Source: Flavihumibacter sp. UBA7668 (GTDB lineage: Bacteria > Bacteroidota > Bacteroidia > Chitinophagales > Chitinophagaceae). Taken from it: 64,000 nt of DNA. A program made the translations under genes and the position numbers. Where the stretch lies: positions 372,001 through 436,000 of the forward strand of contig NZ_DLHM01000007.1 of NCBI RefSeq assembly GCF_002483205.1, in the 5' to 3' direction. Below, piece after piece: positions 1-8,025 of this stretch (positions within the stretch are counted from its first letter, which is position 1; each line of letters opens with the position of its first letter). The notes under the pieces are model-generated. The model did not search any database. It was not told where the DNA came from and was given only the letters and a program-made list of their open reading frames with translations.

Positions 1-279
1 TTCCAAAGTGGCATTTGTTACCTGAACCGAAACAGAACCAGCCTGTTTGATCCAATTTTCGTCGAAGAAAAAAACATAGCCCGTCTGTTTTTTGATCGTT
101 TTAAAGATCCTGGTGATAGGCACATCTTTTTCATTCAGCGTAACTTTTTGAGCATACCCGTTGGCTGAAACCTGCAGACAGGCAGCCAATAGCAGGAGGG
201 TAGTCAGCTTCATAATAACCAGCGTTTTGATTAATTTTTCCCGTCCTCCAAATCGACGGGAAAACAGACAAGTTTGCAT
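1..279 (-). CDS. SusC-type TonB-dependent receptor, N-terminal fragment (cut by window edge)
   Basis: The reverse strand reads a 93-residue N-terminus that runs off the left edge. It begins MQTCLFSRRFGG, an arginine-rich pre-signal stretch common in Chitinophagaceae SusC proteins. A signal peptide follows (MKLTTLLLLAACLQVSANGYAQ), then a secretin/TonB short N-terminal (STN) domain containing QTGYVFFFDENW. STN-bearing SusC proteins are the class controlled by FecI/FecR pairs: the domain signals substrate binding to the periplasmic part of FecR. The FecR and sigma genes lie directly upstream on the same strand, which fits. I chose the ATG at 279 because the following residues match the family's extended leader; an ATG at 213 is the alternative. 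Substrate cannot be told from this fragment. Confidence 0.85.
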   Translation of the reverse strand, partial: MQTCLFSRRFGGREKLIKTLVIMKLTTLLLLAACLQVSANGYAQKVTLNEKDVPITRIFKTIKKQTGYVFFFDENWIKQAGSVSVQVTNATLE

Positions 280-334
280 ACTTTTACTTGAGTTTTGGGT
301 TAAACAATTTCAGTTCCGAGAAAAATTGAAGTCA

Positions 335-396
335 TGGGTAACCCAACTTACCGCCGCTCTGACTCTCACCTCAGAGCGGTTTTTTTTAGTTACCCA
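335..396. promoter_or_regulatory. Nested hairpin in the leader between fecR and the susC-type gene
   Basis: An inner 9-bp perfect stem (CCGCTCTGA at 354-362 with TCAGAGCGG at 371-379) is enclosed by an outer 8-bp stem (TGGGTAAC at 335-342 with GTTACCCA at 389-396). The T-run that would make it an intrinsic terminator follows the inner stem on the plus strand, but the flanking genes are transcribed leftwards. In the sense RNA the A-run comes first. It may therefore be an RNA structure separating anti-sigma and receptor expression, or a terminator for antisense transcription. The function is inferred. Confidence 0.5.
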
Positions 397-423
397 TCAG
401 CTGGTTAGCCAAACCAGGTTATT

Positions 424-1644
424 TTACGGCTGTACAATAATGGTTTTTTTGTCGATTGTAAAATTTATGCTGGATTCCTCCAATATTTTTAATACTTGTG
501 ACAGATTTGTATTTCGGGATATTTCCCCACCGAAACTTCGTTTTGGAATGGTTCCTTTATAAACGATTTCTACATCATACCACCGGGCTATTTGTCTCAT
601 AATCGATTCTAAATCTGAATTGGCAAATGAAAAAAATCCGTTTTTCCAGGCCATGACCTGTTCGGTATCCACGTCTTTTTTGATTTTAATTGGCGTTGTT
701 TCTCCCTTACTGATTTGAGCTTGTTGACCCGGTTGAAGCATAGCCTGTAGCTGGTATTTCCTTATTTTAACTGAGCCTTCAAGAAGAGTTGTCTGAATGG
801 TCTTTTCATTATTGTAGGATTGGATATTAAAACTTGTACCCAGCACTTCCACCGAAGCTCCATTGGCGATATCTACGATAAATGGTTTTGTTTGATCTTT
901 TTTTATTTCAAAATACACTTCACCGGTAATACTAACCTTTCGGTGATCTTTATGAAAAGCGGCGGGAAAGCTGATGGAACTGGCAGCATTGAGCCAAACA
1001 AGACTTCCATCGGGCAATTGAAGTTTATACTGACCACCATGTGGCGTACTTAGGGTATTTATACCTGTTAGTTCATCCGAACCTGCATTGAGAGGTGAAT
1101 AGATAACATGGTCATTCTTTTTGATGATAGCTGTATTCCCCTGTCTGGCAAGCTGACCATTTACCGCTGAGTCGAGCAGAATGGTTTGACCATTACCCAA
1201 TTGCAGGTACGCCATATTACTTCCGGGTTTGATATCAGAAACTGGTTCAGCGGTTTGAGCAACTATCTTATCGGATTTTTTTGGCAGTAACCAGACAGTA
1301 CTGCCTACACCAATAACCAAAACGACAGAAGCTGCAATTTTCAGCCATTGATTTTTCCAGATTTTACGGGGTTGTTCTGAATTTGATTTGATATCAGTTA
1401 ACAGACGGCTTATCATGTGTTGACTGAGTTTTTGGGATACAGTCTGCTTATCAGTTTGTTTGTCGATGACCTTCTGGATTTCCGGAGTTTGCAATAACTC
1501 TTCGAATGCTGGCTGGTTTTCTTTGATCCACTGGATAAGCAGGGGTAATTGGTAGGATGGCAATTCATTCTCAATGAATTGGATCAGCCAATCGCTATAA
1601 GGAGCATATTTAGCAGGTGTTGAAGGCATAGGCAATGGCAGCAA
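424..1644 (-). CDS. FecR-family anti-sigma factor
   Basis: A 406-residue protein with the usual FecR layout. It has a cytoplasmic N-terminal part of about 105 residues and one membrane span (about 106-124, IAASVVLVIGVG). The periplasmic FecR domain contains TPHGGQYKLQLPDGSLVWLN and ITGEVYFEI, and a C-terminal DUF4974-like domain follows (about 335-406). In this family the N-terminus binds an ECF sigma factor and the periplasmic part senses the STN domain of the partner SusC. The sigma gene lies 48 bp upstream and the SusC gene downstream, so the three form a trans-envelope regulatory unit. Length and domain order are normal; the exact start is not decided by a clear ribosome site. Confidence 0.92.
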   Translation of the reverse strand: MLPLPMPSTPAKYAPYSDWLIQFIENELPSYQLPLLIQWIKENQPAFEELLQTPEIQKVIDKQTDKQTVSQKLSQHMISRLLTDIKSNSEQPRKIWKNQWLKIAASVVLVIGVGSTVWLLPKKSDKIVAQTAEPVSDIKPGSNMAYLQLGNGQTILLDSAVNGQLARQGNTAIIKKNDHVIYSPLNAGSDELTGINTLSTPHGGQYKLQLPDGSLVWLNAASSISFPAAFHKDHRKVSITGEVYFEIKKDQTKPFIVDIANGASVEVLGTSFNIQSYNNEKTIQTTLLEGSVKIRKYQLQAMLQPGQQAQISKGETTPIKIKKDVDTEQVMAWKNGFFSFANSDLESIMRQIARWYDVEIVYKGTIPKRSFGGEISRNTNLSQVLKILEESSINFTIDKKTIIVQP

Positions 1645-1692
1645 TCAGAAGGCTACCATAGTAGGACGGGAAAATTCAAATTCGGGGGGTGC

Positions 1693-2292
1693 TTAATCGA
1701 AATATTTTTTTAAAAGCAGCAGCAATGTGACCAGATCGGTTCGTTTATGCAGGAATCCGCGAAGAGATGACAGGGCATTGGCCATATGTTCCTTTACAGT
1801 TTGAGGTGAAATACCCAGCTCTTCGGCAACCTGATTATAAGTTTTTCCCTGTCGTCGGCATAGTTCAAACACTTTTCTTCTTTGTGGGGATAAGGTACTG
1901 AGCGCTTCTTCCGCCAGGGCGTCCAGTTTTTGTAGCTCCTGTTTTGAATTGGGAGAGTGTTCAAGTTCCTGTTCATACTGATACAGCAGGTTTTCCTGTA
2001 ATTTTCGATCTTTTGCTAGCTGGCGATAAAAATCGATCACTTTATTATGACAGGACCGGAGGAGATAGGACTTAAATTGATGTTGAATGGAAATTTTGCT
2101 TCGATCTTCCCAAAGTTTCATGAATACGTCATGTAAAATATCCTCTGTTATTGTTGGAATTTTTACCTGAGAAAATACATATCCATAAGCCTGTTGATGG
2201 TATCTGTTATAAAGCTCAGCGAATGCCACTTGCTCTCCCTCCTGCATTGCAAGCAATACCGTTTGATCGGTATGGGACTCGTAGGGGTTCAT
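1693..2292 (-). CDS. ECF sigma factor (FecI-like, Bacteroidota type)
   Basis: A 199-residue sigma-70 family protein. Region 2 (about 20-90) includes YHQQAYGYVFSQVK, ITEDILHDVFMKLWEDR and YLLRSCHNKVIDFYR. Region 4 (about 125-175) contains LSPQRRKVFELCRRQGKTYN and the helix-turn-helix VAEELGISPQTVKEHMANAL. It should direct RNA polymerase to the downstream SusC-type operon when released by the FecR protein encoded next to it. An 11-bp-phased repeat lies about 90 bp upstream, at the end of the preceding gene. Length is typical. Confidence 0.93.
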   Translation of the reverse strand: MNPYESHTDQTVLLAMQEGEQVAFAELYNRYHQQAYGYVFSQVKIPTITEDILHDVFMKLWEDRSKISIQHQFKSYLLRSCHNKVIDFYRQLAKDRKLQENLLYQYEQELEHSPNSKQELQKLDALAEEALSTLSPQRRKVFELCRRQGKTYNQVAEELGISPQTVKEHMANALSSLRGFLHKRTDLVTLLLLLKKYFD

Positions 2293-2381
2293 GTGGCAGT
2301 TGTTCGGTTAATCGCAGTTAAAGATGAAAGGTAACATTTAATCGAGGTTTCTGCTTCCTGAAAAATAACATTTCTCACCTG

Positions 2382-2433
2382 TTAGGTGTCAGACAGGTGT
2401 TAGAACACTATCCTAACACCTATCTGACACGTA
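2382..2433. repeat. 11-bp-phased repeat, hairpin form (copy 1)
   Basis: Units TTAGGTGTCAG and ACAGGTGTTAG, a 9-bp centre, then the inverted units CTAACACCTAT and CTGACACGTA form an imperfect inverted repeat. The right arm overlaps the last codons of the leftward gene ending at 2420: its final residues and TAG stop (CGT GTC AGA TAG) are repeat sequence. The element also lies about 90 bp upstream of the sigma gene at 1693-2292. Confidence 0.85.
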
Positions 2434-3004
2434 TTCGGTTTGCAGTATATGTAATGACTGACTCACGCGACCGAAATTCGTATTTCAGAACAACTCCAGG
2501 CACCGCCGAAAACATGGGCTCTGCTATTTTGTAAGCATCATGCCCTAGCTGATTGGTATAATAAACCACCATTCGCTGATTATTTTCTCCTACCAACACA
2601 GCTCGTTTGCACTTATATCCCGCAATCGTCTGTGTTTGGGCTTCTTTCTGAAAATCCGCACCTTCCCAGGAACTGAAGGATTTTCGCCACTCGGCCAGCG
2701 AAATAGAATAAGAATTCTGATCTTTTGAAGACTCTTTAATAATGATGCCTGAATAATTTCCATTCCTCTTATAAAACCAGGCCGATTCCGTGCGCAACAA
2801 ACTAACCTGACGTACCCTTATTGTATCACTATTAATAAAAACAACTTTAGATGAGCCATTAAATAATTCTGCAGTTGACTTATTCCTTTTTTTGGACTGA
2901 ATCTGTACCTCATATGAAATTACCAGTGAACTGCAGGTGTCGCAGGACGGGAGCATATCAACCTGTCCCATAAATAGTAGCAGCACCTTCAATATCGTTA
3001 ACAT
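2420..3004 (-). CDS. Secreted protein resembling GLPGLI/DUF4412-type proteins
   Basis: A 194-residue protein with a hydrophobic start (MLTILKVLLLFMG) and no further membrane span. The second half contains the pattern TQTIAGYKCKRAVL, then VVYYTNQLG and a hydrophobic AVPGVVLKYEF segment. This resembles the order seen in GLPGLI-type secreted Bacteroidota proteins (IxGYxCxxA, then a YT motif, then PGxxL). Those proteins are exported and have no settled function. It is the last gene of an apparent three-gene operon (sigma factor, one-TM protein, this protein) with only 9 bp before it. Its last residues and stop codon lie inside an 11-bp-phased repeat. The family assignment is tentative. Confidence 0.6.
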   Translation of the reverse strand: MLTILKVLLLFMGQVDMLPSCDTCSSLVISYEVQIQSKKRNKSTAELFNGSSKVVFINSDTIRVRQVSLLRTESAWFYKRNGNYSGIIIKESSKDQNSYSISLAEWRKSFSSWEGADFQKEAQTQTIAGYKCKRAVLVGENNQRMVVYYTNQLGHDAYKIAEPMFSAVPGVVLKYEFRSRESVITYTANRIRVR

Positions 3005-3013
3005 AATCCGTAT

Positions 3014-3805
3014 TTATTTTTTGTCTCCATCAATAAAGGATGCCAGATCAACCGGGTTTAATGGATTGGAAATTCGTAAGTCTGAAAATTGTTCACGCTC
3101 TTTTTCGCGAAGCCCTTCCAATTTTCGAAGAATCCGTTTGGCTCTTCGTTTCAATTCACCCTGACGATTCTGTTGCATACTCAAACGGATCAGTCTTGCG
3201 GTATATGGACTTATTCGAATGATGGAGAATTCATCGATAGAAATAAAATCAGCTGCACTATCATCAACCGGATTCTGTTCACTCAACTTATACATTACAT
3301 AGCTGTATAAAATATCTGATTCAAACAGGGTAGCCGGAATAGAATTGATTGTAATGTTTTTTATGGGTCCAACTGAATGCTTTCTGTTTATAGGCTTTTT
3401 AACGGAATCCAGTGTCTGAACAGAATCTGTGAATTCGTTTACAGAGGAAATAATTGGAGTTGCTGTGTATTGCTTGGAATCTTTTGATATCGGCTTTCTT
3501 TCGGTAATAAAAAATATAAACAACGCAGCTGACAGAGAAGAAACCAGCAGCACCCGTGCTAAGTTCTTTTTTATCCGTCCCGATGAAGCTGAAACTGCAA
3601 ATTTATTTTGAATGTTGTTTGTAACATAATCCGGTGGAAGAATTTCAATATCAATTAACCGGGAAAACTCGAAGGTTTCTTTGTCATCATAAGATCCCAT
3701 GCTGTGTTTTATATTGAATTCATTCAAAATCCGATCCGACAGGTCGGTTGGAGCTTCCAGCCAAAACTCCCTTAACTGATAAAACCGTTGGTCACTTGGT
3801 CCCAT
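3014..3805 (-). CDS. One-TM protein, probable regulator or anti-sigma partner of the adjacent sigma factor
   Basis: A 263-residue protein with a soluble N-terminal region (1-80), a single membrane span at about 84-100 (LLVSSLSAALFIFFI) and a charged C-terminal region ending in a lysine/arginine-rich helix. It shows no FecR signature. It overlaps the upstream sigma gene by 14 bp (3792-3805), which suggests translational coupling. The size, the single TM and the coupling are what is expected of an ECF anti-sigma factor, but I see no zinc motif (HxxxCxxC) or other known anti-sigma motif. The role is therefore inferred from position only. Confidence 0.55.
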   Translation of the reverse strand: MGPSDQRFYQLREFWLEAPTDLSDRILNEFNIKHSMGSYDDKETFEFSRLIDIEILPPDYVTNNIQNKFAVSASSGRIKKNLARVLLVSSLSAALFIFFITERKPISKDSKQYTATPIISSVNEFTDSVQTLDSVKKPINRKHSVGPIKNITINSIPATLFESDILYSYVMYKLSEQNPVDDSAADFISIDEFSIIRISPYTARLIRLSMQQNRQGELKRRAKRILRKLEGLREKEREQFSDLRISNPLNPVDLASFIDGDKK

Positions 3806-4343
3806 TTTGAAATTGAATGGTTTTTTTCATTAATTGTCTGGCTCTGAACAATTGCGATCTGCTGCCCTCTTCGGTAATTGAAAGTATTTCTGCTATCTCC
3901 TTGTGGCTATACCCTTCTACCAACGATAAGTTAATGATCGTTCTCGCAAAATCAGGCAATTGTTGAATCACTTTAAACAAATCATCCAGTGAAAGTTTAT
4001 CATAAATTGAATCACTGATGGCTACATTCAGGTCGGCTTCAATTGGAATTACTGGAATGATTTTTTTCTTGATATTGTCGATACATATGCCAATAAATAC
4101 CTTTCTTGCCCAACCCTCGAAGGATCCATCACCTCTGAAATAGGATAAATTATTGATCAATTTGATAAACCCATCCTGGTACCAGTCATTGGCATCGGTT
4201 TTGTTTCCGGCATATCGCAAACAGATACTATACATTTTTCCGGATATGGCTTCATATAATTGCTTGAAAGCTTCTTCATCACCACCGGCAGCCGCCTTAG
4301 CCAGATCGGTAAAGTTAAGTTTATTACGTTGGTTTCTTTCCAT
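3792..4343 (-). CDS. ECF sigma factor
   Basis: A 183-residue sigma-70 family protein. Region 2 contains LYEAISGKMYSICLRYAGNK, DANDWYQDGFIKLINNL and GWARKVFIGICIDNIKK. Region 4 contains LPDFARTIINLSLVEGYSHK and the helix-turn-helix IAEILSITEEGSRSQLFRAR. It belongs to the Bacteroidota ECF class in which the gene is followed by a membrane-anchored partner. Here the partner gene overlaps its 3' end. The target is not visible; autoregulation of the three-gene operon is likely by analogy. No FecR or SusC gene is attached to this operon. Confidence 0.9.
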   Translation of the reverse strand: MERNQRNKLNFTDLAKAAAGGDEEAFKQLYEAISGKMYSICLRYAGNKTDANDWYQDGFIKLINNLSYFRGDGSFEGWARKVFIGICIDNIKKKIIPVIPIEADLNVAISDSIYDKLSLDDLFKVIQQLPDFARTIINLSLVEGYSHKEIAEILSITEEGSRSQLFRARQLMKKTIQFQNGTK

Positions 4344-4600
4344 CCAGGGAATTGAAATTATTTATTTAGGGATCTGGTCTTCAACAACCCAGGCAGGATT
4401 TAACAGCAAGAATTTACGATAGGATTTAGAGCCATTTACTGAAACGGGTGCAAAGGTGCTGCTATTCAGAAAAAGAAAAAAATGGTTTTCTTAAAACGTG
4501 CAATGCCGAAAATTCGTCCTGGTGGAATCAAGGATTATTTTATTCGATGGTAAAACGAATCTACATCAATTACCGTCTTATTTCGGTAAGAGCACCAAAC

Positions 4601-4870
4601 ATGAATCAGGCAACAGGCAACCAGACAGAATTACTTATAAGAAAAGATTTTTCCAGTTATTTGGAACTTTATGAAGAACACAATGAAAATCTGCTCATCT
4701 ATGCATTTCTTGTATTAAGAGATGAAACCAGAGCTAAAATTGCAGTGCGAACTGCGTTTGTGAAGCTATGGCAACAACCGGATAGATTCCTGCAGGATCG
4801 CACTGCATATTCCGTACTTTTTAGTGAAGTAAAAGTGATGACCTATTTATTGAAGTCGACAGAAAGTTAA
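4601..4870 (+). CDS. Orphan protein resembling sigma-70 region 2 only
   Basis: From the ATG at 4601 an 89-residue protein reads through. The stretch YLELYEEHNENLLIYAFLVL, then RDETRAKIAVRTAFVKLWQQ, aligns by eye with ECF region 2.1-2.2 (LYxxYxxxLxxYAxxxxxDxxxAxxxVxxxFxKLWxxR). The protein stops before any region 4, and the 21 bp to the next gene cannot encode one in another frame. An in-frame extension upstream to 4448 exists but has unlike composition. It may be a decayed sigma gene or a deliberately short anti- or co-sigma protein. It is transcribed divergently from the sigma operon at 3792-4343, about 260 bp away. Confidence 0.5.
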   Translation: MNQATGNQTELLIRKDFSSYLELYEEHNENLLIYAFLVLRDETRAKIAVRTAFVKLWQQPDRFLQDRTAYSVLFSEVKVMTYLLKSTES

Positions 4871-4891
4871 AAGAACGAAATTATCGGAACA

Positions 4892-5389
4892 TCAATCAGT
4901 CTGATAAAAATTCAACAAGTCATCTCCTCCGGGTAATTGTATTTTTTTAATGTACTTCATCCCAATTTTTTCAAGCACCCGGATGGATGCTAAATTATCA
5001 TTGGTTGTAATACCGCATAACTGTTTTATACCAAGCTGGCTTGTTGCGTATTGTTTTGTTGCAAGAGCAGCTTCAGAAATATATCCTTTGCCTTCGAAGG
5101 CGGGTAATAAAGCAAACCCAATATCCGGAAATGGTAGAGTTTCCCGATTAATTATACCACATAATCCAATTATGGTATCATCTGGTAATTCAACCCGATA
5201 AAGTCCGTACCCATTTATTTCATAGCTTTTTAACGGCCCATTTATCAGATAATCTTTAGCTTCTTCCAAAGAATAGACATTCCTGTCACCGATATATTTT
5301 AACCATCCGGGTGTATTAAGCAACTCCAGTATGAATGGGGCATCCTTTATCTGAAGCGGAAGTAGTTTGAGTCGATCTGTATTTATCAT
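4892..5389 (-). CDS. GNAT-family N-acetyltransferase (RimJ/RimL-like)
   Basis: A 165-residue protein of typical length for the RimJ/RimL-like branch. It starts MINTDRLKLLPLQIKDAPFI and has a central beta strand YRVELPDDTIIGLCGI. The acetyl-CoA-binding region is IGFALLPAFEGKGYISEAAL, with the Q/RxxGxG/A-like loop as EGKGY, and the C-terminal part holds ASIRVLEKIGMKY. Such enzymes acetylate N-terminal or small-molecule amines; the substrate cannot be predicted. It converges with the short sigma-like gene, 21 bp away. Confidence 0.88.
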   Translation of the reverse strand: MINTDRLKLLPLQIKDAPFILELLNTPGWLKYIGDRNVYSLEEAKDYLINGPLKSYEINGYGLYRVELPDDTIIGLCGIINRETLPFPDIGFALLPAFEGKGYISEAALATKQYATSQLGIKQLCGITTNDNLASIRVLEKIGMKYIKKIQLPGGDDLLNFYQTD

Positions 5390-5496
5390 TTTGGCAAAAA
5401 GTACACCATGAAAAAATCAGTACCAAATTGAGATTTTACTGTAAACTGGAACCAGTCCGTTAACAATAAAAGTGTAAGCATAACCACAGTTTGTTT

Positions 5497-5530
5497 GAAC
5501 ACTGTTCTAACACCTGTCTGACACTTAAAG
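5497..5530 (-). repeat. 11-bp-phased repeat, single arm (copy 2)
   Basis: Reading leftwards the units are TTAAGTGTCAG, ACAGGTGTTAG and AACAGTGTTC, in the same 11-bp register as the longer copies. The TAA stop of the GH95-like gene is the TAA of the first unit (CTT TAA GTG). No inverted second arm is present, so a simple hairpin terminator is not possible here. Confidence 0.8.
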
Positions 5531-7867
5531 GGTTAACTCCACCCTGCCACCGGCTTTTGAACGCAGGGTTAACCAGCCGGCATCCGACAGGTCGGCATCA
5601 CAGGATTTCTGTTGTTTGATTTTCCAGTTACCGGCACCTAGTTTTACTCTTGCCTCTCCATCTTTTTCCGCCCTTACGATAAGTCTTACCAGCTTGCCGC
5701 CGGATCGTTCGGCATCTACCAAAAACGCTCCCCGAGCCCGAAAACCGCTGAAACTGCAGGTTAACCACTCCTCCGGAACTGCAGGAAAAAGCTCAATAAA
5801 ACCGGCCTGACTTTGCAATAACATATCCTGTAACCCGGCTGCATAAGCGAAATTTCCTTCCAGTGTAAACGGACGATACGTAAAACTCGAATACCCCTTC
5901 CCGCTTTGATCCCCATTCACATGAAAGCTATTGATCGAACAAAAAGCGGTAGCAAACGTTTTTAACGCATCCGCAGCCCCCTTCCCATCCTTTGCCCAGG
6001 CCTTCAAATTTGCCAGCCATGAATAGGAGTATCCACACCACTGATCAGGTCCAACCCGATCCAGATCTGCAATCGTCTGGCGGATCAGCTGCTGTGCTGC
6101 AGTTCCATCCTCCCATTTTATCAATCCCAGCGGATGAATCGCCAACAAGTGAGAAAAATGACGATGGCTTTTAGTATAGGGTAATGTCCGGGAAAACTGC
6201 AGCCCCTTTTCAGTAGTGACTGCATAATCAGGGAAACTTCGCCCAATGGAATCCCAATGCTCTGCTGCTGCCCCATATTCAGCCGATCCGGATTCAATTT
6301 TTTGTAGTTCACCCGCCATGCCAGCAGCAGTTTTTATGGCAAACTTCATTAATGCCAGATCATAATTGCTGGTTTGCCGGAACCAGGCGGAAAGAGCATT
6401 ATCATTGATCTCCGGACTTGAACTGATGGGCAGATGACGCTCTCCTTTTTCATTGATTACCGTAATCGCTTCGATAAATCGGGCAACATCCCTAAGCCAT
6501 GGATAAGCACGGGAACGAAGAAATTCAATATCCCTTCCATATTCCCACTGCAGATAATAATGATGGGCCAGCCATGCACTAACAGTAGGGGATAAACTAT
6601 ATTGAATCCATCCTCCCATTTCAGTTCCATCCAGTGTTGTTACACCGGGAACCGCCAATCCATCCACCCCAAAGTACAGTTTGGTATAGCGTTGAAAATT
6701 TGTTTTGTTTTCATCCAGATGATTGAGGTAACCCATTGCTTCATCCAGGTGATTCGCTGTGTAAGATGGCCAATAACTTAATTGCGTATTCAGATCATGG
6801 TGATAATCACCTTTCCATGGTGGAATCCTTCCATTGTCTGCCGTCCATACCGCCTGCAAAGAAATTGGTGGTGCGTTTTCGCGGGCTGCGGATCCGAATT
6901 TGTACTGTTCCAAATACCATTGTTTCTCTATAACTGTGTCGGGTACCCGAAGCATGGACCTGGACCAGAAATTTTTCCACCAGTTCAGATGAGTTTCCAG
7001 GGCCTTTACATAACCAGCTTTTAATAAAGAATCAGCCAATTGGAACGGGGTTGATCCCTTCTCCGGTTCGCTTCGATAGCCTTTCTGTTTACTGTCGGGA
7101 TGAACCGTCTCAATTGCCCACACCCCTTCCATTCCCCGTCTTCCCTTCCGCTTCCAAGTCACATAAATTCGATAGCGAAATCCACCCCAGCCTTCCTGCT
7201 CGTACAGGACACTGTTTTGTTTTTTTGACACAACACCCTGCGGATAACCCAGGCGCGCTAAATCATCCCCTCCTACAGGGTCGCCTGCATTCGAAACTGC
7301 TCCCTGGTAGCGGGGAGCCACTAATTCAGGTTCAAAATCTGGTCCAACATGTTCAAATTGGAAATAACCAACCGGTAATCTGGCATGCACAAAACTCCTC
7401 AACTTCGCACCGGATGCCCATTTAATAGTGGATTCCGCTCGCACTATATCCAACTCTGCCGAATTTGAAACACCGAGTGCAGTAGTACTAAATTCCAATG
7501 CTCCACCTGGAATTTTGGTGGGTGCCGGCTCCCGGTCATACGGGTGATCAAAATATTTCTGCACAGGCGCATAATCCTGTTGCACTACCTGCTCAAAAAC
7601 CCATTGGTAGCTGAACTCTTTGCGATGCAACCCTTTCATCGGTCGCTGATCCCAGAGATCGGCCCGGTCCAGTGAAATGCGCAAGCGATCCTCTTTCTGC
7701 CAGATTAAGGCCCCAATCAGACCATTTCCCAAAGGAATCGCTTCATCCCACCTCCGATTAAGAGAATCAAATTTCAGGTTATGTTGTTTTCCTGGTTGGG
7801 CCTGAGCAGCCATGACAACCAAAACCTGCGCTGCCATCAACCATAACAACTGTACATTTTTACGCAT
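5525..7867 (-). CDS. GH95-like secreted glycoside hydrolase
   Basis: About 780 residues with a signal peptide (MRKNVQLLWLMAAQVLVVMA). The mature start WDEAIPLGNGLIGALIW is the hallmark N-terminal motif of GH95. The (alpha/alpha)6 catalytic part contains PPISLQAVWTADNGRIPPWK followed by DYHHDLNTQLSYWPSY, the region holding the family's catalytic Asn residues, and later SHRHFSHLLAIHPL. GH95 members are mainly alpha-L-fucosidases and alpha-galactosidases; this one is a divergent member, so its substrate is open. I chose 7867 because the signal peptide starts there and a TAGATTTG -7 box at 7889-7896 lies inside the longer alternative from 7903. The gene is bracketed by phased repeats (5497-5530 and 7934-7990). 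Confidence 0.85.
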   Translation of the reverse strand: MRKNVQLLWLMAAQVLVVMAAQAQPGKQHNLKFDSLNRRWDEAIPLGNGLIGALIWQKEDRLRISLDRADLWDQRPMKGLHRKEFSYQWVFEQVVQQDYAPVQKYFDHPYDREPAPTKIPGGALEFSTTALGVSNSAELDIVRAESTIKWASGAKLRSFVHARLPVGYFQFEHVGPDFEPELVAPRYQGAVSNAGDPVGGDDLARLGYPQGVVSKKQNSVLYEQEGWGGFRYRIYVTWKRKGRRGMEGVWAIETVHPDSKQKGYRSEPEKGSTPFQLADSLLKAGYVKALETHLNWWKNFWSRSMLRVPDTVIEKQWYLEQYKFGSAARENAPPISLQAVWTADNGRIPPWKGDYHHDLNTQLSYWPSYTANHLDEAMGYLNHLDENKTNFQRYTKLYFGVDGLAVPGVTTLDGTEMGGWIQYSLSPTVSAWLAHHYYLQWEYGRDIEFLRSRAYPWLRDVARFIEAITVINEKGERHLPISSSPEINDNALSAWFRQTSNYDLALMKFAIKTAAGMAGELQKIESGSAEYGAAAEHWDSIGRSFPDYAVTTEKGLQFSRTLPYTKSHRHFSHLLAIHPLGLIKWEDGTAAQQLIRQTIADLDRVGPDQWCGYSYSWLANLKAWAKDGKGAADALKTFATAFCSINSFHVNGDQSGKGYSSFTYRPFTLEGNFAYAAGLQDMLLQSQAGFIELFPAVPEEWLTCSFSGFRARGAFLVDAERSGGKLVRLIVRAEKDGEARVKLGAGNWKIKQQKSCDADLSDAGWLTLRSKAGGRVELTL

Positions 7868-7888
7868 CTGCAATCGATTAAATAATAC

Positions 7889-7896
7889 CAAATCTA
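7889..7896 (-). promoter_or_regulatory. Candidate Bacteroidota -7 box for the GH95-like gene
   Basis: The reverse strand reads TAGATTTG, an exact match to the Bacteroidota primary-sigma -7 consensus TAnnTTTG, 22-29 bp before the ATG at 7867. A convincing TTTG -33 element at normal spacing is not seen, so strength is uncertain. Confidence 0.4.
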
Positions 7897-7933
7897 TTTC
7901 CATTCCTGCCTGTCGTTTACCTCAATTTTATCC

Positions 7934-7990
7934 TTTTAGACGTCAGACAGGTGTTAGAACGCTGTTCTAACACCTGTCTGACGTCTAAAA
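7934..7990. repeat. Perfect 27-bp inverted repeat of the phased family (copy 3)
   Basis: The arms at 7934-7960 and 7964-7990 are exact reverse complements around a 3-bp centre (GCT). They contain units related to CAGACAGGTGTTAGAAC, but with GACGTC in place of GTGTC near each end. Unlike the other copies it lies between two divergent gene starts, about 65 bp upstream of the GH95-like start codon and 35 bp upstream of the oxidoreductase. It could act as an operator or as a very stable cruciform. Confidence 0.9.
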
Positions 7991-8025
7991 GCCGTAACTT
8001 AAGCACGCAAAATCATTCCTGAATT

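Noticed and set aside
161..562. Rightward open frame over the fecR/susC junction
   Set aside because: It is antisense to the receptor and anti-sigma genes and crosses the hairpin; composition is that of a shadow frame.
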